This document shows, one piece after another, positions 32,939 through 42,900 of a stretch of 64,000 nucleotides of DNA; position 1 is the stretch's first letter, and every line of letters begins with the position of its first letter. The notes beneath the pieces were generated by a model. That model did not search any database. It was not told the DNA's origin and worked only from the letters and a program-made list of their open reading frames with translations. Both the position numbers and the translations under genes were made by a program. Source of the DNA: Piliocolobus tephrosceles (taxonomy: Eukaryota; Chordata; Mammalia; Primates; Cercopithecidae); assembly GCF_002776525.5 (NCBI RefSeq), contig NC_045449.1, forward strand, positions 4,543,509 through 4,607,508. Direction: 5' to 3'.

Positions 32939-33322
32939 TCATTACAAAAATAATTTTTAGTAGTTAAAAAACACACATAGGGCCAGGTACGGTGGCTCAC
33001 AGCTTTAATCCCAGCACTTTGGGGCGCCGAGGTGGGCGGATCACCAGATCAGGAGTTCGAGACCAGTCTGGCCAACATGGTGAAACCCTGTCTCTACTAC
33101 AAATACAAGAATCAGCCAGGTGTGGTGGTGAGCGCCTGTAATCCCAGCTACTCAGGAGGCTGAGGCAGGAGAATCGTTTGAACCCGCGAGGCGGAGGTTG
33201 CAGTGAGCCGAGATCACACCATTCTACTCCAGCCGGGGCAACAGAGTAAGACTCAGTCTCAAAAAAAAAAACAGAGTCCATCATTATAAAAATAACTTTT
33301 AGTAGTTAAAAAACACACATAG
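32939..33322 (+). repeat. 342-bp tandem duplication (flank plus Alu)
   Basis: A ~42-base non-Alu flank (tcattacaaaaataattttt ... acacacatag, 32939-32980) recurs at 33281-33322, each copy followed by an Alu; the offset is exactly 342. Confidence 0.8.
32981..33271 (+). mobile_element. Alu, first copy of the tandem unit
   Basis: Follows acacacatag; differs at many sites from the second copy. Confidence 0.92.
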
Positions 33323-33617
33323 GGCCAGGCACAGTGGCTCACACCTGTAATCTCAGTACTTCAGAAGGCTGAGGCAGGCGGATCACTTGCAGTCAGGTGT
33401 TTGAGACCAGCCTGGCCAACATGGTGAAACCCTATCTCTACTGAAAATACAAAAATTAGCCGGGCGTGGTGGTGCATGCCTGTAATGCCACTCGGGAGGC
33501 TGAGGCAGGAGAATCACCTGAACCTGGGAGGTGGAGGTTGCAGTGAGCCGAGATCATGCCACTGCACTCCAGCCTGGATGACAGAGCGAGACTCCGTCTC
33601 AGAGCAAAACAAAACAA
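33323..33617 (+). mobile_element. Alu, second copy of the tandem unit
   Basis: Followed by aaaaaatacacatag, which resembles the upstream acacacatag. Confidence 0.92.
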
Positions 33618-33750
33618 AAAATACACATAGAATTTGTCCAAGTTATTATCATGCAGTGTGAAAAGCAGATTTTATAACCATTTTTAAATGAGGGGTCTTA
33701 GAGAGGGCAGTGTCTGGTTAGTCCTATGTTAGATGTTAACAAATACATGT

Positions 33751-33885
33751 AGGCTGGATGTAGTAGGTCACTCCTCTAATCCACCCACTTTCAGAGGCCA
33801 AGGTGGGAGGATCACTTGACTCAGGAGTCCCATAACAGCCTGGGCAACGTAGAGCCCGTATCTGAAAAACAAAAAACAAAAACAA
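33751..33885 (+). mobile_element. Alu left-monomer relic
   Basis: One diverged arm ending in an A/C-rich tail, just beyond the candidate CXCL16 poly(A) signal. Confidence 0.75.
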
Positions 33886-33921
33886 GTATACAGTGCCTGC
33901 CATGTTGTCGGGCTGATCTCC

Positions 33922-33927
33922 TTTATT
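33922..33927 (-). terminator. CXCL16: Candidate CXCL16 poly(A) signal
   Basis: The plus-strand tttatt here is AATAAA on the minus strand, 55 bases after the CXCL16 stop. A longer 3' UTR reaching toward or into MED11, as I recall in human annotation, is not excluded. Confidence 0.45.
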
Positions 33928-33981
33928 ATACCTTTTGTAAAAATAAACCACAGTTTACACTCACAAGGTTCCATTCTTGGC

Positions 33982-36900
33982 TCAGGTATTAGAGTCAGAT
34001 GCCACAGGTATATAATGAAGCTGCAAATCTGGAAAGGGTGAAGAAATTGAGAGATGAGCTCTGAGATCAAGGAGAGTGATGGGGGGATGAGGCTTGAACT
34101 AGGGAATCAGATCAAGACATTAACCCTATGACCTGGCCCACAGTAGGTGCTCAGTGAAAATGTGTTAATTGAATGCCTTGCCCTCACCTCCCCCCACAGC
34201 TTCATCTCCCACTAGCTTGCTCTAGCTATCTTCTCTGTGATGTTGCTCCAAGCACTAGTCCTTTTCCCATGGTGGCTTCCTCGCTCTCCACTCTCTACAG
34301 TCCCTGGCTGACTATCCTCAGAGGGCCCAGAGTCAACCTTGTGCAGACAACCTTGATACTTGTGTGCAGAGGCCAGGTTTCCAGCCACCTGAGAGCATCC
34401 CTGTCAGGAAGGCTCTGGGTCCCTGAGGGAAGGGTTCAGAGGTCCAGTTTACCTGGAGAGGACTGCGGTGACTGCCCCCTCCTCCTCTTGCACAGCACAT
34501 AGGAAAGGACTGCGGTCAGGATGAAGACGATGGTCAGGAGGGACAGGACCGGCACTGTGGCTGATGTCCCGGCTGTGGGACCAGCATTTTTTTTCATCTG
34601 CTTCTGGTTCTCCCCAGCCTCAAGCCCAACTCCCAGACTGTGGCCCGCAGTGGGAATGGTGGTTTCACTGGGACGAGTGAGCTCTTTGTCCAAGGACAGT
34701 GATCCTGCTGGGAGGGTGGGGTGCTGGGTTGACTGCAAGATGGACAGGAGCGTCTGGGCAGGGGTGCGGGTGTCTGAAGATGCCCCCTCTGAAGCCTGAG
34801 AAATGGGGGTGCTGGCAGGAGGTAAATGCTCCTGGTGGGCCACACTCCCCAAGTAAGCATGTCCACATTCTGGAAAGGAAAGAAATGAATCAGGACCATC
34901 AGGAGAAAAGGTGAAAAAGCAGATAGAGGTGTAGGGGAGAAAAAGTAATATCTTTTCCTCACCCATCCCAAGGGTCAAGGCTGATACCCCTATAAATAAA
35001 AAACATTAACAAGAGAAAAGCCTAACATTTATTTAATCACGGCTTTACATGACATAGGAAACTTCAGAAACGAAGACCCAGAGACCCAAGGAAAAGTGTA
35101 TTTTTATGCTTAGGCTTGCTGTGAAGAATAGACAGTTGTATAGAAGTGTGATTGGATTGGCCGGGCACGGTGGCTCACGCCTGTAATCCCAGCACTTTGG
35201 GAGGCGGAGGCGGGCGGATCACCTGAGGTCGGGAGTTTGGGACCAGCCTGACCAACATGAAGAAACCCAGTCTCTACTAAAAATACAAAATTAGCCAGGC
35301 GTGGTGGCACACGCCTGTAATCCCAGCTACGTGGGAGGCTGAAGCAGGAGAATCGCTTGAACCCGGGAGGCAGAGGTTGCAGTGAGCCGAGATCACACCA
35401 TTGCACTCCAGCCTGGGCAACAAGAGCAAAACTCCATCTCAAAAAAAAAAAAAAAAAAATGTATGATTGGACAAAAAGAGTATGATCTAGTGGTAATAAA
35501 TGGGGGACGGGGGAACCAGAAAGGCCTGTCCAGATTCTTCTTGGCCTCCAAGTATAGGGCAGGACCCCTCTGAAATGAGGCCTATGACCTACTTCCAGAT
35601 GAAGTTAGAGAATTCCTTTATGGCTAGCTGTCACAGAAAAACGGAAAGAGCAGAGTGAGCTACTTACTTCTGCTGTTTTCTTAATGACCAAGGTGCCATG
35701 TTTTGGAGTGTCATGTTCTGAGCTCCAATAGAGGGAAGAGTGAGTCAGGGAGGATGTCAAGCTAAAGGCCAGAAGAGGAAGGCGGTGACAGACGGAAAAG
35801 ATAGGGGACAAGGAAGTGAGCAACCACGAGACAAGTGGGTGTCATGAACTGGGAAATCAGAAGACCAGGGTTGGAATCCAGGCTCTGCTGTAAAGTAGCT
35901 GTGTAACCTCAAGTAGCTGTGTAACCTCACCCCTTGTCCCTAACCTCTCCGGAAGTGATTTCTTCCAGCTGTAACATGAGGATAATTGTAGTACCAAGGG
36001 CCAGGGTAACTGGGAGGATGAAAGGAAATCATGTAGGTCTAGGCAGACTTAAAGGCAATATGGATGACACAGATCATACAAAACTTTAGCTAGGACATGG
36101 AAGAACCTTTTGTATTTTAAAGGTTGTATATTTATTTTAAGAGAAAAATACAACCAGTGCATCAGACTTGTGACTTCACAGATGTTATTGCTTAGGATAA
36201 TTTACTATTTAAGTTTTCTTTCTTTTTTTTTTTTTTTTTTTTTTTTTGTTGTTGTTGCCCAGGCTGGAGCACAATGGCGTGATCTTGGCTCACTGCACTC
36301 CGCCCCCAGGTTCAAGCGATTCTCCTGCCTCAACCTCCCAAGTAGCTGGGATTACAGGCACACGCCACCATGCCTGGCTAATTTTGTATTTTTAGGAGAG
36401 ATGGGTTTTCACCATGTTGGTCAGGCTGGTCTCAAACTCCTGACCTCAGGTGATCCACCCACCTCAGCCTCTCAAAGTGCTGGGATTACAAGCGGGAGCC
36501 ACCGCGCCCGGCCTCTATTTAAGTTTTCAAAACTAGTTTGTGCACACTTAAAAGTAATTCATTTCATTGTATGTAAATTTGAACTCAAAAGAGAAGAAAG
36601 CATTAAAATGTTGAACTCTACTTAATATACATGCTGAAATGTCTTGGGATGAAGTACAACGATGTCCACAACCTGCCTTGAAATGCATCAAGAGGCTGGG
36701 CATGGTGGCTCACGCCTGTAATCCCAGCACTTTTGGGAGGCTGAGGCGGGTGGATCACCTGAGGTCAGGAGTTTGAGACCAGCCTGACCAACATGGAGAA
36801 ACCTCGTCTCTACTAAAAAAATACAAAAATTAGCCGGGCATGGTGGCAGGCGCCTGTAATCCCAGCTACTTGGGAGGCTGAGGCAGGAGAATTGCTTGAA

Positions 36901-38679
36901 CCTGGGAGGCAGAGGCTGCAGTGAGCTGAGCACACCATTGCACTGCAGCCTGGGCGACAGAGTAAGACTCCATTAAAAAAAAAAATGCATCGAGAAATAA
37001 GGTGATGGATGATGGATAGAAGGATGAATAGATTATACTTAATAAAGCAAATATCGTGTAAGTGCTGTAAAATTGATAGTGTAAAATATGTTTATGTAAA
37101 TATGTAAAATATACATAAATAAAATTGTTGAATCTAGGTGGAGGCATTGGATATTCAGTGTGCCATTCTTTCAACGTTTGTATATGTGTAAATTTTCATA
37201 ATAAAATATTGGAAAATAAAAATAGGCCAGGTGTGGTGGTTCACGCCTGTAATCCTAGCACTTTTGGAGGCCGAGGCGGACAGATCACAAGGCCAGGATT
37301 TCGAGACCAGCCTGGCCAACATGGTGAAACCCTGTCTCTACTAAAAATACAAAAATTAGCCAGGCTTGGTGGTGCGCGCCTGTAATTCCAGCTACTCAGG
37401 AGAATCGCTTGAACCTGGGAGGCAGAGATTGCAGCAAGCCGAGATCGTGCCACTGCACTCCAGCCTGGACGACAGGGCGAGATTCCATCTCAAAACAATA
37501 AAATAAAATAGTACTTTGATTTCAAGAAAAATATTAATAAGTAGACAATAGCACACGTGGTAGAATGAATTGGCAAAAATCATGAAGGTGATGGTGAATG
37601 ATCAACCCGTTGGCAAAGGGGGACTGAGTCTAAGTACTTTGGACAGGATCAGAAGAAGGTTCTGGGAATGTGCGGCCCCAGGAGAAAAGCCTCAGGTAAA
37701 GAAGACAGTCAGGTGGAAGCCGCTAAGCCCTGGAGGCAGAGCCTGAAGAGCAGTGGGGAAGTCTCACCTTTGAGATCAAGACAGCTCATCAATTCCCGAA
37801 CCCACGGGTCCTTGCTGCTCCCACACACGCTCCAGGAAGGCAACTGGAACCTGCGGAGGAGAGACCTGGCCTCAGCTGCGGCTCCTCCTTTCCTTCCTCA
37901 TTCCAAAGGCGTTATGTCGCTACCAAGAGCCCTTTCTGCTGGGACTGGGAAATTCCCCGGTAGGTGCGACGGACTCATGAAATTTCGGGGAATGGGAGCA
38001 AACAGAACCCGAAGATCGGGCTAGGCGCGCCGGGAAGGAGTTCAGGTTTGACCAGAGAGGGTCCTGGACGCACCTGGCAAGGAGGGGCCGCGCAGGCGCT
38101 GCCCTCGCAGAGGCAGGTGAAATTACCTGATGTAGTGTAGACAGTGATGGTAAGCCCTCAAGTGTCTCCGGAGACGATTCATGAACTGAACCGATGGCGG
38201 GGAGTGGGAAGAAATTCTCTTACCACAATGACAGCTTCCAGTGACGGTGCCCTCGTTGCCATTGCCTGAGCAGGACAGAGGTGGTCAGCACCCGTTCCCA
38301 GGCCTAGGGTCCCCACTTCGCTGTTCCCTGGCCTCCAACCCACAGCTCCATGACAGCCTCTCCCGTGGACCCAGGGTCAGAGCGCCAGGCTCACCCCACA
38401 CATGATCACGACCCCCACAACATCCATAATCCCGCCCGGAGCCAGGTGTCCCGGGGCCTCTGTCCCCAACCCCAAGCGGCTGGCTGGCTTTCTTCTTGTC
38501 CCCGCTGCCTTCATCAACACAACTCCGTGGGCCTCATGTCCCCTCCCCAACTCACCCCCTTCCCATGACTGGGGAATCTGGGTCCCCTGCCCCGCCCCCG
38601 GCTAACCTGGCGGAGTCAGGCACGCCAGCAGGAGCAGGAACAGAAGCACGCGGGCACCGGACCCCAAGGCCTGTCCCAT
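33982..38679 (-). CDS. CXCL16: CXCL16, transmembrane CXC chemokine (5 coding exons, 252 aa, complete)
   Basis: Minus-strand coding exons: 38679-38607, 38265-38127, 37850-37768, 34869-34453 and 34028-33982, all GT-AG and in frame, giving 252 aa (human 254). CXCL16 is the CXCR6 ligand and, together with CX3CL1, one of two membrane-anchored chemokines; it is shed by ADAM proteases and also acts as a scavenger receptor. Domains: hydrophobic signal peptide (residues 9-24), chemokine module with C36-x-C38 and further cysteines at 66, 80, 94 and 100, a Ser/Thr/Pro-rich mucin-like stalk (about 110-200), a transmembrane segment (about 204-224) stopped by KRRR, and a short tail ending HYIPVASDSNT. The ATG at 38679 has a strong context (gacATGg). 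An in-frame ATG 23 codons upstream (38748) has a weaker one. The CXC core reads Cys-His-Cys, where I recall human Cys-Tyr-Cys. Intron 3 (2.9 kb) holds four Alus and a MIR. Confidence 0.95.
35159..35459 (+). mobile_element. Alu, CXCL16 intron 3
   Basis: gtgtgattgga / tgtatgattgga flanks. Confidence 0.92.
35840..36060 (+). mobile_element. MIR with an 18-bp internal tandem duplication
   Basis: MIR core ggttggaatccaggctctgc; agtagctgtgtaacctca occurs at 35894-35911 and 35912-35929. Confidence 0.75.
36220..36514 (-). mobile_element. Alu, CXCL16 intron 3, perfect 14-bp TSD
   Basis: ctatttaagttttc at 36205-36218 and 36515-36528. Confidence 0.94.
36694..36985 (+). mobile_element. Alu, CXCL16 intron 3
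   Basis: aaatgcatcaaga / aaatgcatcgaga flanks. Confidence 0.92.
37225..37497 (+). mobile_element. Alu, CXCL16 intron 3
   Basis: Right arm shortened; ends about 270 bp before exon 3 (transcribed on the other strand). Confidence 0.9.
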
Positions 38680-39440
38680 GTCGGGGCTCCGCGGAGTCTG
38701 CGGGGATGGAGCCGCGTCGCTTTGACTCCCCGACAGGCTCCGGCACATGACGTCCAGCTGGTTTCTCAATGGCTTTCGCCAAGGACCGGAGGAGACGGCG
38801 GCCGTCGACGCCAGGTCGCGGCTGGAGAGGAGGCGCGAGCCAGCGGCGCCCCCCGGCCCCGCTGCGCCCCGACCGTGCGCTCAGTACCCGGCCCGCGCCG
38901 TGCCAGCCTCCCGGGAAAACCCGGGAGGAGGAGCTCCCGCGCCCTGCGCCCCCGCACTAGGCCCGAGCTCCGTGGATGGACGGCCAGGAATCTTGGAAGA
39001 AACCGAAAGAAAACTCGGGCGGCGGGCGAGGAGGGGCGGGAGGACGGCGGCCCGAGGAGCCGATTCGGTTCGGTTCAGGAGGCCACCCGCCTCGCCCGCC
39101 CCGAGCGCCCGCGGACCTGTCAGGCGGCCGCACCGCCGGACCGGCCCGCGTCCTCCAAGGCACTTTCACTTCCCCGCTCCGGGCGCCGCGGGACCCAGCC
39201 GCGCTCTATGAGCCTCCCGGGCGGCCCAGTGGAGGGAGTCGCCGCCAGCCCCGGCCGCGCGCACCTGCGGGGCCACCACCCGCGGACGCACCGAGCCCGG
39301 GGGCGTGGCCGCCCGCTCAGCCGGCGAGGGCTCGGGCAGCCCTGACGTCACGACCGCACCCGCGCACCCTCCACCCCGAGGTATTTACCTTCGAAAAGTG
39401 GTGGCGGCTGCAGGTACCGGAGGATTGGGGTGGTCGGGAG
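38560..39440. promoter_or_regulatory. Shared CpG island / divergent promoter region of CXCL16 and ZMYND15
   Basis: CpG-dense, GC-rich block covering CXCL16 exon 1 and extending to the probable ZMYND15 non-coding first exon. The two genes point away from each other across it. A perfect palindromic CRE, TGACGTCA, is at 39343-39350, on the ZMYND15 side. No TATA box was seen close to either start. Shared use by both genes is inferred from geometry only. Confidence 0.75.
39343..39350 (+). promoter_or_regulatory. Perfect CRE palindrome upstream of ZMYND15
   Basis: TGACGTCA, the full CREB/CREM/ATF1 site, about 63 bp upstream of a likely exon-1 donor (cag|gtaccg at 39413/39414). ZMYND15 is a spermatid gene that I recall being reported as CREM-dependent in mouse, so the site has a plausible user; occupancy is not visible from sequence. 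Confidence 0.7.
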
Positions 39441-39901
39441 GGGCTAGGTCTACCGGGGCTGCCCATCGCGCCGATCCGAGCCCAGGGAACACCCTCGCTC
39501 CCACTCCCATACCCCACGGACACATCCAAAATGCTTCCCTCCCCACCAAACCCTTCCCGATAGGATTAGCCCTCTCTCCTCTCTAGCCTTAATGTAAACT
39601 CTGCTTTTGAGGGTCTGAACTCTCCAATGTTAAGCCCCAAATACCATCTCTTCCCTGAGTAGTCTTCTCCAACCCTGGTCACCCACTTTCAAGTCCAGCC
39701 CCCATTTTCCGCCCATCCTCAGCCCTGAAAACCCTCTTCTCAGCTCCTAGCATATCCATGGATCCAGTCCTAAGTGACTCTCAAACCTACCCTCTCCCCC
39801 AATTTGTGACCCAGCCCCAAACTCCGTCATTGCTCTCCTGTCCCTCACCATCTATCCCTTCTCTTGCTTAGTCTGGGCCGGGGCCATGTGCGCCTGAAGA
39901 C

Positions 39902-42900
39902 ATGGAGTTTGTGTCTGGGTACCGGGATGAGTTCCTTGATTTCGCTGCCCTTCTCTTCGGCTGGTTCCGAAAGTTTGTGGCAGAGCGTGGAGCTGTAGGG
40001 ACTAGCCTTGAGGGCCGCTGGTGGCAGCTGGAGGCCCAGATCAGAAGGCTGCCCCAGGACCCTGCCCTTTGGGTGCTCCATGTCCTGCCCAACCGTAGTG
40101 TGGGCATCAGCCTGGGGCAAGGGGCAGAGCCAGGTCCTGGACGAGGCCTGGGGTCTGCCCGGCTCCTGGGAGACGACCCTCCACTCCACCTGCGAGACCT
40201 GAGCCCCTACGTCAGCTTTGTCAGCCTAGAGGATGGGGAGGAGGAAGATGAAGAAGAAGAGAAGAGAGAGGACGGGGGTGCAGGCACAGAGAAGGTGGAA
40301 CCAGAGGAGGACCGGGAGCTAGCTCCTACCAGCAGGGAGTCCCCGCAGGAAGCAAACCCGCCAGGAGAGTCAGAGGAGGCTGACCGGGAGGCAGGAGGTG
40401 GCAAGGATGGCTGCCAAGAGGACAGGGTGGAGAACGAAACAAGACCCCGGAAGACAAAGAAGGGACAGAGGAGTGGTAAGAACCCAGGGCGGCCCTGCCC
40501 TACCCTTTGCCCAGCCATCCTCCCTTCAGAAGCCCTCCCCTGCCACTAGTTCTGAGTGCTGGCCTTCAGGCCAATCTGGCCTGAAAAGGTGTTTTTATTG
40601 ACCCACAGTGGGTGTTTTTTTTTTTTTTTTTTTAATTTAATGTTTAAACATTGCAAGAAAAAAAGTATCCAGAAGTCTGGATTTACACATTCCCAAGAAA
40701 AATCTCAAGCTCTGACAGGGGGCCTACATTTCGGCATGGCAGCGCGTTCTGGTCCTCTGTAGCAACTGTCCCCTTTAGAAGGAGTGTGCCCTCTCTACCC
40801 AGTGCCCTTTACTCGGTGAAGTTACTTGCCTAGCCCCTGTAGGTATCTGAGTTTGGTACTCCTGACCCTGACCACATTTGTCTCTCGCTGTCCCCTACCA
40901 CCTCAACTTTTCCCTCTTTCCCCAGAGGCTGCCCCCCTGCACCTTTCCTGTCTCTTACTTGTGACGGATGAGCATGGCACCATCTTGGGCATTGATCTGC
41001 TAGTGGATGGAGCCCAGGGAACTGCCAACTGGGGCTCAGGGACTGAGAACCTGGCTCCTCGGGCCTATGCTCTCCTCTGTCACAGCATGGCCTGTCCTAT
41101 GGGCTCTGGGGACCCCCGAAAGCCCCAACAGCTTACTGTGGGAGATGCCCGGCTGCATCGGTATAGAAATCTGGTATCTGAGGCTGGGGAGGGCTGGGGC
41201 CCTGGATTCCCAAGCACCCCCTCCAGCCCGATTCCATCTTCCCCCCTATTTAGAGAGCTGGAGAGCTTGGTCCCAAGGCTAGGGGTGAAGTTAGCCAAGA
41301 CCCCAATGCGGACATGGGGTCCCCGGCCAGGCTTCACCTTTGCTTCCCTTCGCGCTCGAACCTGCCACGTTTGTCACAGGCACAGCTTTGAAGTGAAACT
41401 GACACCCTGGTGAGCAGCCCAAAAGCTGCGGGGACAGGAAGCCCCCAACAGTCAGGCAAATAGAAAGAAAGCAGGGTGGTGGGGGGGCCTAGCAGACAGA
41501 AGGAGGGGCAGGGACATGAGAAGATGCAGATGAAACAATACAGGCTATTACAGGCGGTTAGAGGGTGTAAGACAAACAGACCGAGGGACATATGGGCAGC
41601 TGCTGGGCAGATGGACAGCAGACAGGGCCTGCAGAGGTTAACACTAGGTGCCCACCATCCACTGTGTCCTCAGCCCCCAGTGTAGTGCTGTCTTGTATTG
41701 TGGAGAGGCTTGTCTCCGGGCTGACTGGCGGCGGTGCCCAGATGATGTGAGCCACCGATTTTGGTGCCCAAGGCTTGCAGCCTTCATGGATCGGGCAGGA
41801 GAACTGGCCGCCCTGCCTTTTACCTACACCGCAGGTACCATAAGGAGGTCAGAATGGTTGGGGGAAACTGAGACCGGGTCTTTGAGACTGGGAATTAGGT
41901 GTCTGGGAACAGGGTCCTGGAGTTGAAGGCTGAGAGTCTGGGGCTAGAGCCTAGATCCCTGGAACAAGGGCAGGGGCTGGGTGTTTGGGGCTGGAAACAG
42001 GGTCTCTGAGGCTGAGGACTGAGTGTCTAGGTCGCTGAGAGAGTGCAGTGATTGTGGGACAGGGATCCAAACACTTACTTGCTTCCCGACTCCACCACTA
42101 ACTGGCAGTGTGACCTTAAACCACTTTGCTTCCTGAAGCCTCCGTGTCCTCATCTATAAAAGAGGGATATGAACATACGTAAAGGCCCATGGAATTGTTA
42201 CAAGGATTATCTTGGCTTGGTGCCTGGTACACTGGAGACACTCAGCAATGGTAGTTCCCTGCCTGACTGGAACCAGACTTAGAACCAGAGTCTTTGCAGG
42301 AGGCTGGGGAGAGTTCAAGTCTGGGGTTGTAGAGCAGGCAATGGTTCACACCTGTAATCCCAGCACTTTGGGAGGCCAACTTGAGGCCAACTTTGAGATC
42401 AGTCTGGGCAACATAAACTCTTTCTCTACAAAAAATAGAAAAAATTAGCCAGGCATGGTGCACACGCTTGTGATCACAATTCTCAGGAGGCTGAGGTGGG
42501 AGAATCGTTTGAGCCCAAGAGGTCGAGACTGCAGTGATCCGTGATCACGCCACTGCACTCTAGCTTGGGTGACAGAGCAAGACTCAAAAAAAAAAAAAAA
42601 AAAAAAAGTCTGGGGTTCTAGCCCAGCACCTCAACTCCTCCCCTTCTCCTTCTCCAGAGGTGACTAGTGAAACCTTCAACAAGGAGGCCTTCCTGGCCTC
42701 TCGGGGCCTCACTCGTGGCTACTGGACCCAGCTCAGCATGCTGATTCCAGGCCCTGGCTCCTCCAGGCATCCCCGGGGCAGCATGCCATCCCTCAGCCTT
42801 CTTCGCGGTGGTGCGTGGGGTCTCTCTTCAGGCTTGGGCCCCTCGGCATAGAGGAAAGGACCGGGAAGAAGTTGTATGGGTCCCAGATAATCCCTCCACA

